Assembly: GCF_964204865.1 (NCBI RefSeq)
Contig: NC_135251.1
Coordinates: forward strand, 18,538,001 to 18,602,000
Direction of reading: 5' to 3'
Length of the DNA stretch: 64,000 nucleotides
From: Styela clava
Lineage: Eukaryota > Chordata > Ascidiacea > Stolidobranchia > Styelidae
The notes beneath the pieces were generated by a model. That model saw only the letters and a list, made by a program, of their open reading frames with translations. It was not told the DNA's origin and made no database searches. This document shows positions 12,001 through 24,436 of the stretch, piece by piece; positions within the stretch are counted from its first letter, which is position 1; each line of letters opens with the position of its first letter. Both the position numbers and the translations under genes were made by a program.

Positions 12001-13631
12001 CAGAAGATGTCTACTTATGGAAAAAAATCAGGTACCGTAAAGAATGACACACTGGGTGTTATAATATAGAATAGTTACATTAGGTCGATATGAATGAACA
12101 CCAACAAATGACAGAAGTGTGCGACACAGGTTATAGCGTGTCGAACTTATTGGGCACGAAGATGACCAATGAATAGTTCTAATATTATGTTATTGTTGTT
12201 AGAATTCTTGTTTTCGTTGTCGTGAAAATATCGATTTCCTCCTTAATTACTGGACCAATTGCTCTGTGGTTAAAGATTGTTGTCGCCTAGAAGGCTATTA
12301 CTTTTATTTGTTCCTAATTTCCTATTAGATCAGATATTTCATCTAAATTCCGTTTTTTTTTTTTTATTCATGGGAATACGTTTTCGACAACGTTAGGACT
12401 GCCTTACGTTTTGATTTCGCGAACTGAAGCTACGCGAAAGTCCGAGGTTATTTTATACCGCATTGTAGACTAGGTACTGTAGATTATTAACTATTCGACC
12501 ATTTGCTTTCAAATTTTCAGTAGTTAAAGATTGTAATATTCACTAGAAGGCTATTGCAAAAATGTTTCCTCGTTTTAATTATGGATACTAGGTTGTGTTT
12601 TAGAAAAGTCTTTCGGAATATCTTAGTCCTGCCAGTCTGCGTAATCATTTAATTTTATAAGTGCTTTAGATTCATATTGGCCTTATTGGGTTGAATGAAC
12701 TGATTTTTTATTCAAAATTTGATACTAATTATTAATTGCATGTATTATTCCCATGCTTTATAACACACGAGTCCCAAATATATTTAAGTGAGCCAATTTG
12801 ACTGTCTCTTCCAACCAATAATCTGGCATCTGTGAATTCTCCCGCATGTCGCTCCCATCTTTCTGGGTTTGTTTTGTGAGAGCACCTCTGTCATTGAGAA
12901 TTTTTTAAGTTCTATTTTTCATTTTTTTTTTATTTCAAGTTTGAATAGAAATCAATATCTGGCGTGGTCTTCCATTATTGCTTTGTAATGATCCATTCAG
13001 TAAGAAACCTGCAATATAGATGCCCCCTTTTAACCTTGCATTGAAAGTTTCCATTTATTTTACACAAATTATAAATTGACAAAGCAAAGAATACTTTAAA
13101 ACGCGAAATTTTCGCCCTAAGACGGCATCGCAATTGTTATAGATAACATTAGATAATTGTAGTGAGTTTTAGTACGACTAAAAAAAATCAAAAAGTCAAT
13201 ATTACATTAAACATCACATAAAAAGAAAATTTTGTATATCTTACAACGGGAGCCATATCATAACTTTTATTTATATTTCTGAACAAATAGGTTTCTTCTC
13301 CATTGCTGATATGTTCAGCCAAAAACAAAACAGTTACAGTGGAATTTCTTGTAAGTTGGTTTTCCCACCCAACTCTGACTCATTAATAAGTATTTCGAAT
13401 TTAAAGTAATAGTTCAATTTTACGAGGCTTCATTTTACGTTATTTCAATTGGCATGTATCCAAAGAACTAGCCACACAATATAATTAGTTCTGTATGACG
13501 GCACAAAGAGCTGCAAACATCAATAACGATATAACAGAAATCACTCAAATAGGCATTCGTCACATCCTTAATCAATGAAGATTGATTTCAAGTGAGTAGT
13601 TTTGAACGAGGCGGCATGGTCAAATAATTCT
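9061..13631. other. Intergenic, no gene recognised
   Basis: AT-rich sequence. Short frames such as 10087-10347 (minus) and 9497-9709 (plus) show no family motif. About 11495-11600 resembles 26715-26810 (shared GCTGGTTATCGA and ATCTAATT words). Two diverged copies of a dispersed repeat with words like CTGGACCA, TTTGCTTT, TTTTCAGT and AGAAGGCTATT lie at about 12248-12340 and 12495-12560; other copies are at 27605-27780 and 52620-52770. A palindromic CRE-type word TGACGTCA occurs at 11199-11206. Confidence 0.45.
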
Positions 13632-14003
13632 TTAAATTTGATTTGTTCCGCCGACCCATACTCCACCAAACAACTCTTCGGAAGGTTCGGATTCATCATA
13701 TGACCTTAGAAGCATCGTTTCTGGATTATTAGCTGTCTGAAGTCTGTCTTCTTTATTGTCTATTTGGATGCTTCTAATACAATTTTTTCCTGAGTCATCT
13801 CGTGTCATGAGACGTGAAGTTGCATGAAACACCGACCCGTGGTCAGAAGTCCTATCAAAGTTTTTCAGGGAGGAATCTCTTCTTTTTCCACTTGTCATTT
13901 GATTTTCCGATAATACGCCTGCCATAAAAGATAAGGCACAATACAACATTAGATTGGTTCCACATGAAAACCAATCTATTGTTATCCTATTCTGAACGAA
14001 CAT
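13632..14003 (-). CDS. Putative secreted protein or propeptide, 123 aa
   Basis: Single open frame with an A at -3 of the ATG. Residues ~18-32 (LMLYCALSFMAGVLS) form a signal-peptide-like hydrophobic core, preceded by a short polar N-terminus. Directly after it, residues ~36-42 read MTSGKRR: a glycine before a basic cleavage site, as in precursors of C-terminally amidated peptides. The remainder is polar, S/D/E/R-rich, has a single cysteine after the signal region and no recognisable domain. It ends at TAA, but donors GTATGG and GTCGGC near the 3' end leave open that it is a first exon, perhaps of the PPxY gene downstream. I cannot assign a family; it may also be a chance frame. Confidence 0.35.
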   Translation of the reverse strand: MFVQNRITIDWFSCGTNLMLYCALSFMAGVLSENQMTSGKRRDSSLKNFDRTSDHGSVFHATSRLMTRDDSGKNCIRSIQIDNKEDRLQTANNPETMLLRSYDESEPSEELFGGVWVGGTNQI

Positions 14004-14402
14004 TTTGCTGTGACTGCTAGTAGTGAATCGGGAAGCATGCGACTGAAGGTGGTCCTAAAAGGGGATCAATGTGGCTGAGGGTATCTTAAATTTGCGATGC
14101 CAAAATGGTTAGGTATACCCGTCGATAATTCATTATTTTAGCAGTATAATAGCTTTTCCACAAAAACAATGCGTGTTTACATGAAAAAATAAAATAATTA
14201 ATATGGTAAGCAACCTCGTCTTTGTTTCGTTCGTTCAGATCCATCCGCATTAGATCTGAAATATGTGGACAACGTCCTGGATCTGATTACCGATCTTCCA
14301 CTAACAAAAAAATATAATATATGATTCTCTTTTTCGGCATCTCCATCGGCATATTTGTATTCATCATTATTTCAAATCTTCACTCCGAATAATGCTCTAT
14401 AG

Positions 14403-15212
14403 CAGCGGTTCCCAAACTATGGGTCGCGACCCACTGGTGGGTCGCAAAAGGAATCTTAGTGGGTCGTGAAAAGATGTGAAAAGCTTTGATTATTTGTACT
14501 GGTTATTAGGATCAGTGGCGAATGGAATACGTAAATCTTCAAAAAAAAAAGGAATTAAATTGAATTTAAATTCTAATCTGTGAAAGTTTCCTTTTTACGA
14601 TCTTCTCAAAGGAACAAAAATTTGCTACACAAAGAATGACCATGTGGCTTTTTCACGCAAGCAGTTTTGTACACTGTACAGCACTTCTTACCGTTTTCCC
14701 CAAAATTTAGACAGGGTTTAGATTTATTTTCGTTTGAAGAATAACACCATGTTTTTTTTTGAAAGAGGTCTTTTGGGTTCATTTATCGAAAATAAAATTA
14801 CATTGTAGAAAATCACGAGATTTTTTAATAAACATTATATAAAAACCGACATCCATTCTTTTTATTTGTATTTCCTATACAAAAATCAAGTGACAAATAT
14901 TATAATTGTGATTGTGACATCACGCAATCTTGAATTGTGGTGTGATCCTCACCTTACCTCAGGTCATTGAACCTTTCCTCTCCCACTCATTTTAAATTTA
15001 TTTTAAGGGTAGGGTTTAATCAAAATCATTTTTAAAATTTAAACTAGGTCTTGTTTTCAGGCCAGGTCTTATTTTCGAGGAAACACGGTAGCTTTGCAAT
15101 GATTAGCCATTGCTGTGTTATGTCACCAAAAAAATAAAAGAATATAAATGGGTCGCCATAAGATGTGGTAATAAATAGTGGGTCGCAACTCTATAAAGTT
15201 TGGGAACCACTG
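14403..15212. mobile_element. hAT element with perfect 8-bp target duplication
   Basis: Termini CAGCGGTTCCCAAACT and (reverse complement) CAGTGGTTCCCAAACT flank 810 bp. The target duplication CTCTATAG is perfect (14395-14402 and 15213-15220). Sub-terminal GGGTCGCGACCCA words are typical of SPIN or Charlie-like hAT families. No transposase frame remains and another element is nested inside (14691-15088). Confidence 0.92.
14691..15088. mobile_element. Element nested inside the hAT copy
   Basis: Left end CCGTTTTCCCCAAAA and right end (reverse complement) CCGTGTTTCCTCGAAAATAAG are inverted. It belongs to the same family as 6141-6521. Both flanks are TA (TA|CCG...CGG|TA), which would fit a TA target duplication, although the 6141 copy does not show the same flank clearly. 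Confidence 0.65.
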
Positions 15213-15220
15213 CTCTATAG

Positions 15221-16643
15221 TACAGCCAGGAACCAGCTATATACACATGCGAAGCTATCATCATTCAGAAGGCTGAATTTTTCGCAGTTTGGCATCGTCT
15301 ACTAAATTTGATTGTACCCTGACTCCTGAGTTGGAACTTATGATGGTTAAACCTGTTTTGTTAATATATGTAGTTTAACATTATACCCATCAATGAAATA
15401 CCAGATATCTGCATAAATATTCCATTGAGCAATTTTGAACCACGATTCAAAAGTTTGTGAGAGAAATTTAATATCAGGGGGTTCATTGAATTTTTTTGCA
15501 TTTCATCTTCTGGAATAGCTTTCATTGTTAATGTTGGAGTGCCCAATGCAGAAATATTTCATATATGGGTGTTGTTGAATAATTGTTAATAGGGGTTCCG
15601 TGATGAGCCCAAACGCATAACAGGGGTTCATCGCATTACACACTAAGGCTATTGTTTTTCTTTTCATATTACAAATTTGTAAGAGATGAATGAAACAACG
15701 TAATTTCGATTTCATCGCAAGTAAACACCCAGGACTCCCAAGTTTCATAATGTTGGTGATAGGGTATTGCAGACGGTTGCGCAATCAGTTCAATGCGATA
15801 CATCATTTTTCAATGGTCCAAGTCTAAAAATTAAAATGAATAAAAAGAGTCCGCGGTTGTCAATGATTTATTTATCTTAGTTTATCAATTAACAGTGCCG
15901 AAAAATATATAGATTTTCAGACAGCTTGAGTTCAATTAGATAAGTTGTTTTCAAATATTCTTGGCTTTTTCAAAGTATGGTACAGTTTTCAAGAATGGGC
16001 TTGTGTGGCTTATGGCAAGTAAACGCTTAAACAAATAATACCACTAAAAACATGGTATGGTATACTGTCGCTAAACATATAGCATGACCATATAGTTACG
16101 TAATAGATACTTCAACCGTGCTTCCCAACACCCGAATGCATGTGTTGTGACATGTTGTGCGACTTTTAATTCAATTTTACGACTTTGTCACATTTTGATC
16201 ATAATAAATTACAATCAAAATACGAAATCTTTAATATAGAAAATATTCAATAGATCAAAAGGTTGCAACAAACGGCAACTATCCCATTATTTTTTAATGC
16301 TTTCTTGTATATTCTCACTTTTCGGCACGATCGGCGTTTTCGACGTTGTGCTCTATAACTACGTGACACTTAGGATCAAAATTCGTCTGACATGAATTCA
16401 ATAACATAACATTCAATAACGTAATACTGTGATCAGCATACGCACGCCGTGTGAAACAAAATTCAGGCATTCAGCTTACAGTTGGTCCGGCCCTAAGCGC
16501 CACCATAATTTTTTTGTTTTTGCCCATTGTAATAAACAGTTGCCCGTCCCTGCTATATATATTTGATAAGGAGAATAAATATGAAATGTATCGTTGCGTG
16601 TATATTTTGTGGCTAACTCTAAATTAATAAGTTAAAACGTGTG
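15221..16643. other. Intergenic, no gene recognised
   Basis: Frames at 15361-15546 and 15503-15784 (minus) overlap each other and lack motifs. This stretch would contain the receptor's 3' UTR and any extra tail exon. Confidence 0.4.
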
Positions 16644-19600
16644 TCACCTGAAATTCTGCTTCAACTTGAAACAACCTAAAGCTTTGGATACTTGTGTTCG
16701 AAGTGCAGAACCGACACAGGCATATATGATTGGATTCATGACGGAATTTGCGAATCCAAGACAAACTGTTATCATATGAATGCACCGAATTGTTCTAAAA
16801 AAATAGCAGTATATCATTAACCATCTATTCGAGTAACATTGAACATTTCCAAAATATGCATTCAAGTAGAAGCCAAATGTGTATATTGCTCTCACTGGAT
16901 CTTTATGCTAGTATTCTTTATTTGTATAAAAATCGACTAAGCGGGATTTGTCTACTTCTACATTTTAGTGAGCCATTCCTATATCTCAAGTAGTGAGGTA
17001 TATTTGTATATAGCAAAGTGCATTTCATCCTTGTATGTGTAATAATAATTATAGGAAAGTGTTCAAGTTTGGTTCAAGATTGTAAATGATAAAAGTAATA
17101 AAAAACATATTTACAAAAAGCAGCCTGGATAATTGAGTACAAGGCTCTAATTGTTTTAGTTTTTTTCCGTTTATGGGTGAAATTATCCTAAAATCCAAAT
17201 GCATTTTATTAACTTCATATTTACTTGATACATAAAGCTTGAGATGATTCCTTCTCCTCCGGTATTTTTTCCGCGAAGTTACCAGATTCAGTAGTATGGT
17301 CCATACTAGTTGTTAGAACATTGTTTGATAAGTAGATTGTCGTTGTCTCACTTATAGGATTAAGATGGGAAGTTCGATATCGTGGGGTGCTGTACATAGC
17401 GGTTTGTGTTATCTCTAATTTCGACGAAATCTTTCCCTGATCGAAATTTTCGGTCTAAAATTGAGTTTTAAATTACGTTAAAAAATCACTTCAAAGCATC
17501 CTCGTTCTCTTGCCAGGATTGAGGAACTTGTTTTTTGTTTAAATCTGATCGAATATTCCGACTAGGCGCTAAAAATTAATAATCCAATGGCCCTTAAAAG
17601 CCTATGTTTGTATATACGTCTTGTAATCCACGTATCATCCAATGACGTAAAATGTAATCATGTAATCTGTATGTAAACTACGAAATTGAAACCAGCGTCA
17701 CTGGGTCCATATTCTAGGATAAATAAAGAACTAAGAATTTGGTTTCTGTCACTTTTCTACTTAAGTATATGGAAGAAATATTTCGGAAATATCCAACCCA
17801 TAAATAACTACATTGTCCAAAATTTCATCAGGGGTTCCACATATCACTTATACCTTGTCTGACGTCGCCTACTTCAACGAGGTTGTGCTCGCTTCAAGAA
17901 TGGCGATTTTAAATAAAATATCAATTTCATAACCACCTAAATCATGAATGCGAAAAAAAAAATGTGTAATCTAAATTTCAAATTAATAACGCATCGTAAT
18001 ATTTTCTCTTCGATATCTGATATTCTAGTCAATTTGATTAATTATTCCTAAATCAGTTCATATCACATTTAATTAGCTGATCATGTTTGAAAATAAATTA
18101 TTGGTGACACGTTATTCAACCTACCGTAGTTTCATTTAATCCCCAACCTGACGAGATAAAACGATCGGAAGAACCAATCGTTTGTGTTGCATTCACGTCA
18201 ATCGCGGTTGGCGTTGGACAATAACGAAATAAACCAACCAAGCTCATAAAATGAGTAAAGTTAGTTACCTATAATAAAAATAATTTAATATTTAACTTTG
18301 CATAAATGGTGGCAAAAATAAACGTATTTGCATGTATATTGTTTCTGACCTATTTCCTTGAAATACATTAGGGCAGCAAACAAAAGTGGGTGTAATTGTA
18401 TTTGTACCGCTGCCACTGCAAAGAACTATATATACTTCCACATCTCATGAGATTTAATAATATCAAGTTCAAGAGCTTTTCGCCATTTAATAGTTCTACG
18501 ATAAATGCATGATTGTTGAGCCGCAGATCTATTTATCGGCATTCCATCAACTCTTTGTAGTACTCAAAAATAGTCAGAATAAATTATGGGATTAACGCTA
18601 TCAAATGCATTCACAGTCTATAAAAACAAAATATGGTATCAACAGCTGCAGTGATAATGTTTGATTTCGACATGGGTTCTTGAAATTAAATTTTATAAAT
18701 AAACATATGTTCATATCATATTATTCATCGATTTGATATATAAATCGTTTCAGAAGTATTTAGAAGGCATAGTTAGCTGTGATTTTGGGATGGTAAAATA
18801 ACTCATTGCGTTTTTGATAGCATTTATATTAACTGCAATTTCCGAGTAAAATTGTGCTATTTTCTAAATTAAATTTGACGGCCCTATTTATAAGCTAAGT
18901 TTCCTTGTAGCAGAGACAAATCCCAACGTACCGGTTTGCGAAACAAAAGAGACATTTCGCAGTTTTTATGCTAGTCTAACATTTTAACCAGCATGTATGT
19001 AAGTATAAACTAATTGAAAAAACTGTAATTTCCTCTCATTTTCTAGTAAATGTAAAGCAAACAGAGACAATTTGTGCTTTGACTGATTGCTTAGTCATAT
19101 ATCCTTGCTTTATCGTGCTTGATAAAGCACGGTTAAGTGGTGTATTTTTGAAGTCTCACAATCCAAAGACTTCGACAAACTGTATATTTATTGACATATG
19201 CGATCGTCTAATCTTTGTACGATTTAGTATAATGTTGTTTAAACCACCCTAAAACCCTATGCCCTCGCGTAAACTACTTTATAATAGATATATCATAATT
19301 TAGGTAACATCTCGACATTCTCGTAAACGTTCAGTTCAAAATATTTTCTATGCAGAAGTCCCGATCATTTGAAATAACCGGGTCTTACCATTTATGCTGT
19401 ATTAAGTGATTCTACTTTTATAATATTTTTTTCGTGTAAATTAGATAAAAAGCTAGGAAATAATTTGAATATGACCACATATCATTAACGAAAATATCAC
19501 CAAAAATTGCATTTGTATCTTTAAAAAATTCAACAATTTTATTTTTGGCAATATACAGCCTTTAATTTTTAGGTCGAAGTCCAATAATGTAAAAAGCCGA

Positions 19601-22600
19601 CTTTCATGTCACAATAAAATGATTTGCAGGCTGCAGTTATAAATTGCACAATTAGTATACATTTACACCTTTTATGTACTTATTTCCTTATTTTGCAGTA
19701 GCTCCCAATTTATGCATATTGTTTCTACGGACACTTGTTCAGAGCGAAAACGTGAAACATTTTTTTAAAAAATTATAAATTAAAAATATAAAACTTACTT
19801 GATTTGGCAGCCAAGCAATTACAAAGCAAATGATGACTAGAGCAACCATTTTTGTTATTCTCGATAAACCTGAAAAATAATAAAATATCAGTCTCAGAAG
19901 TGGGTCTAATTTAAGGCGTAATATGTGTTTTATATGCCATTAAACATAAGGTATCGTATAAATCATGATTAAAAAAAACTGAAGGAGAATTTAACCATTT
20001 GAGCGAAAATGTCAATAATACCTTTGTATTTCTTTCCTTTATTCTTGCTTCTTTTTTTCATGAATACGAGAATACTGATGTAGCAATACAGAATGATGGA
20101 CAGAGGAATAACAAAACCAATCAATGTACGCGAAAGAGCATAAACCACATTCAATTGTGAACGAAAGTTGTTCGGAAAAATCCATGCACATCGTTCCCTG
20201 CAAAAATTATAATATTGTTAAAATGTTAAACCTGTAAATTTTTTTTCGTAACTAGCTTTTGTAGTGAATTTCATTCCAAGAACAACGTATGGTGAGGATA
20301 TGTTGATTGTTTATCATTTTAAAAATTGTAGACTTTTATTGTCGCATATTGCTTTCGTACAGGAGGAGGTTACACCATGACAAAAATCATTCAAGACAAA
20401 TCTGACAGCTTGTCCCTGGCGTGGGTGGCTACAATAAAAATTGCAATTTAAACAGAACGAGTGAAATTTATGAAAAATCGATATCTTCCCAATTTTACTC
20501 ACATATTAAGTGAGTTTTATACAACAAATTAAATTTATTTCAGAAGGTGATAATTAGAACGCAAGGACTCTGACCCGTCAGTTATCGAAGGTAACGATTA
20601 ATATACGTACATTCAATAAACAATTTTCTGTTTTCAAATTTTATCTTGCTTCCGTGGACAACTTTTTATACCAAATTTTTAGACCCCCTCTCCGTAAAAA
20701 ACTCTGTGTACACAGTTAACGATTTGTCACAAGCTACTATTTTTGTATTTATCAATGTTAACTAACCACCTTTATTACATCAAGGGTGAAGTAGTGGGCA
20801 TGAATCTTGAGACTGGGAACTTTAACCTGTGAACCAAGATAGTTAAAGGCTATTGTATCAATAGTAAATGTAATGTATTTGAACAAACCTATCTTCTCCC
20901 AGTACTAATGTATTACGAAATGCTAATGGGAAAATGGTGAATATGAGGCACACCGTCCAAACAATTCCAGTATTTATCCAGGCTCTTCGTACCGTCCTAG
21001 TTTTTCTGCTTTGAACAGCCTGAAAATAATATTATACGTATACCAATAGAACGAGAATATTGAATTATTAAGAAGATGAGAACTGTTGTTTTTTGGACAG
21101 GGAAAAAAATCGAAATTTATTTTCGTATTGAAAACTTGTTATACAGTAGTATAGGATACGTTTTTGAGCATGAATATCCACTGAATATCACAAATTCGAC
21201 TGACTAATAATTTTAATAAAAGTTCAATCTTTATTTGTTATTTGTATATGGGATTATATTTTCCTTATTATATATCGCCCACATACGTAATTGTATGATT
21301 TAATATATGATCGACATGATAGTCATTTCCCTTAATTGCGCAGTCTATCCGATCAATCAAGCACCTGTTTAGATAGCAAGTCAAACATAGAATGTAATAT
21401 ACCTGGACGACAGCTAACCAACGGTCTAATCCCATAGCTGTCAGAAAGAAGATCGATCCGTACATGTTGAAAAAGGATACGGCGCTCAAAATCTGAAATA
21501 AAAACTGTTGATTATTTCAAAAGTTCAAAGTTTGTTTTACTTGAAGCCGGCATTCCAGGCCCATGAGTGTACTACCCGCAAATACTTCTGTCCATAAAAA
21601 TGAACAGTTTTTATATCATGCTTAACAAAAGCTATCGGAGTGGGGTGCTATCAAAGCGAGGGATAATTTGTTCAAATAACTTGATCATACTAATTATTAG
21701 AATTTGAGATGATGTTTCGGTCGCAAGTCAGTCGCCGTTAGTTTGATTCTAGGGATTAGCTTAGAAAAGAGAGCGCCACAAGCTCGCAATGAGCTGCAAC
21801 GTATTAAATACGCACGCACATGAATTAACTAATTCTTATGGGAAATGGAATTCATCATCTGGAAAATTGCATGGTCGTATTTTGTCACAATTATGTAATC
21901 GGATTTAAGTTCGGCTGTACGGTCCGTAGCGTGCAAGATTAGTCCGCATCAATGTATGGACATTTTATCCTTCAGGAGTTTTTGTATAGCAACTTCGTTT
22001 ATTTGCTGGCACAATTATAGAACGTGTAAGTACAATGACGAAAAGGTTTAAAGTAATTAAGAAAGTCTCTGCTGAATCTGAAAAATCTCGGTTCATCTAG
22101 TAAAATTTAAGCAACGAGCTGTATAGAGTTTTTTGGAAGTCAATATCTCAAAAATAACTAGAAATAAATTCCACATATATATATATATTAAAATCAATCA
22201 CATAGCCTAAAGCTTTCATACACACGGTATTGTATTACAGAAAGCACAAATGCTAATATAACGTAATAAGCAGACGATATTTTTCAATATTAAATCACGT
22301 TTTTATAATTGTTGGAAAAAAATATGACTTGGTAGGTTTTTCATCTAGTTTCTAGGAGTAATAAATTCAAATCAATTGTCATGAAACATGTGATAACGTT
22401 CAGAAATTCATCTATAGATACTAGAAATAAGACAATAGTATAAGATAAGGCACGGTGGTTCGATGAATCGCAGTCTGTACCACGTGTTACAATTGCAGTG
22501 GCAATTTTCACATGCTGTGTAATTTTGTGCTGAGAGTTATTTAATTGCCATTCAAAATGGGACGAAATAATACTGAACCTTTTCTAAAAATAATTGCGGT

Positions 22601-24436
22601 CTGCGTTAAAAATTAGCTTTATCTCACTCGGTAAAAAGTAGCATAATATGATACTTCAAAAAGAATGTTACGCGAAGCGAGATCAATTCACCTGTGTTGT
22701 ATTTTCTTGGTAATATTTTGCTTTGTATTTTAATTTATATGGTACTCCATAGCTCGTTCGCATGTTAAAGGAAACTGTCACCAAGTGTAACTAAATTGTT
22801 GGCATTGCTTTTCACTTAAACTATTCCAGTCTACAAGCTGTCGAATTTCATAAAACTAGCTGAACATTTTCAAAAAAGCATGTTGGATTTAGGTAAGATG
22901 CATTTAACACTGCTCCCTTGAGACAAAATTTGCATTAATGGGAGAGCACTGATTCAATATTTGTTGAAATTGTGAAATGCCAGATGCTAAATTGTTGACG
23001 ATAAGTCACCACAGCTACTTCATGATGGTATCTCAATGTGATATTCATTTTTTAATATTCATTTGTCATAAAGTACACCGAACGTTTAGAAGTTTTTATA
23101 TGCAATTGTGTATATTTGAATTTTGCTGGGATTCTTAATAATAAAAGTGTCCTTAAACGACATTTATGAGTGTCTTCAAGATTTTGATAAAGTGATATTG
23201 TGGACATCAAATCGCCGATCCATCGTGTGATAATTGTGCAGCTCCGTTGAACGTAAAAATGAACAAAATCAATTATGCTACTAAAATGGGGTTTTGGCTT
23301 TGTAGTGGTAATATTTGTGCCAACAGTAAGTGCTAAGTTTCGGAGCATTTGGGTGCCGTGTCCTATGTGTTTGTGTCTGTCACCCGGCCAAATTAAAATC
23401 TACAATCGGCGTTGGGTAGTATAAAGAAGAATACATTACTTCGTGATGCAGCGCTATAACGCAATGCGGAGTAGAGCGTTATTACAATTTTGAAACGGGT
23501 TGAACAATTTAGCCCAATTTTTTTTATTTCATATCTAGAACCTTACTGAATTGTGCTATACATCATGCCTGATATTCCGCACAAATTTAAATTGACAAAT
23601 GTGTTTTCAGCATGTGAAATAATAAACAATCCAAAATATACAAAAATTCCATTTACATTATCTAAACAAAGACGGCTGATCTCAAAATTGTTTAATGTCA
23701 ATTTACTGCTATGACGCCGTCGACAGTGCGAAAAGGTTAGCAAAATCGCTGTCAAATGAGATATTCTAATTTCAGATGTGACAGTATAGCATTGAATTTC
23801 TCAACTAATAACAAAGATATTCAATGAAAGTTTATAGTAAATCATAACCTTGCATAATGCATCTCCAAATATCCAATTGTCCCAAAATAGTTCGTGCGCC
23901 CAGAAAGGAAGCGTTGAAACGAATAGTAAATCCGCAATAGACAAGTTTGTAACGTAAACATCAGTAACGGACTTTGTCTAAAAATACAAATCTCTGGCTG
24001 ATTAATTTTAGGAGTAGAATCAATATCAATTATACAATCAACAATTGACTTCGACAACATTTTATATCTAGAGATTGTCTACTCATGTAACCCGAGACGA
24101 AAATTAAGTTTTGTAACCGTATGCACAGCTGTGTACAAATAGTAGTGAAGATCGGTAAAATAAGTGAATTTTTAACTAGTTTTAGTTTGTTTTCTGTGAT
24201 GGCGACTCAAATGGTATTTCCAGTAGTAGTTTATCCATTTTACAACTATATCTACTTTTTGCCTTCTAATTTCACAAATGTTCTATTTTTATGAGTTCCG
24301 CGGTTATAGTATCTAGCTCACTCACCTTCACGAAAAAAGTCATTACATAGATAACCAGTCCATTGCCAAATATTCCTACAACAGCCAAAACACAGTATGT
24401 TGTTGGTACTATCATGCGTTCCACCACGACATCCAT
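16644..24436 (-). CDS. Class A peptide GPCR, relaxin-3-receptor (RXFP3/4)-like, 8-9 coding exons
   Basis: Minus-strand exons joined by phase and GT-AG sites: 24436-24326, 23977-23849, 21492-21403, 21019-20889, 20197-20022, 19869-19799, 18268-18125, 16907-16644 (371 aa without the ambiguous exon at 17224-17454). Visible landmarks: TM1 GNGLV (24-28), TM2 NLSIADLLF (48-56) then TLPFW, C79, TM3 [12 protein letters not shown] (89-100) ending DRW (103-105) in place of DRY, ECL2 C157 for the usual disulphide, TM6 AWLPNQ (231-236), TM7 NPIIY. NMYxSxFFLTAM and WLPNQ are close to RXFP3, the Gi-coupled receptor of relaxin-3; apelin- or angiotensin-type receptors are the alternative. The N-terminus before TM1 is only ~7 residues; an in-frame TAG upstream supports this ATG. 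ECL3 is unusually long with N-x-T sites at 239, 262 and 281. The frame ends at TGA right after a possible donor (CAG|GTGACA), so one more tail exon is possible. Confidence 0.8.
17224..17454 (-). CDS. Candidate extra exon of the GPCR gene (S/T-rich, 77 codons)
   Basis: Acceptor CAATTTTAG precedes an open frame of 77 codons that ends at TAA just after a possible donor (ATCAA|GTAAAT). The frame begins in phase 0, matching the end of the upstream ECL3 exon (ACG|GTAGGT). The product is rich in S, T, N and E and hydrophilic. It sits between the ECL3 exon and the TM7 exon, so if included it would lengthen ECL3 by 57-77 residues or end the protein before TM7. Donor G|GTAACT at 17283 would join in frame to the TM7 exon using a weak acceptor. 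It could be a cassette, an alternative terminal exon, or chance. Confidence 0.45.

Noticed and set aside
13632-13915. Cytoplasmic tail exon of the GPCR
   Set aside because: The acceptor at TATGGCAG would need phase 0, but the receptor's last donor leaves phase 2; that phase gives a different, short frame.
23052-23348. 98-codon minus-strand frame within the receptor gene
   Set aside because: It lies in an intron, has no receptor similarity and does not join in phase to either flanking exon.
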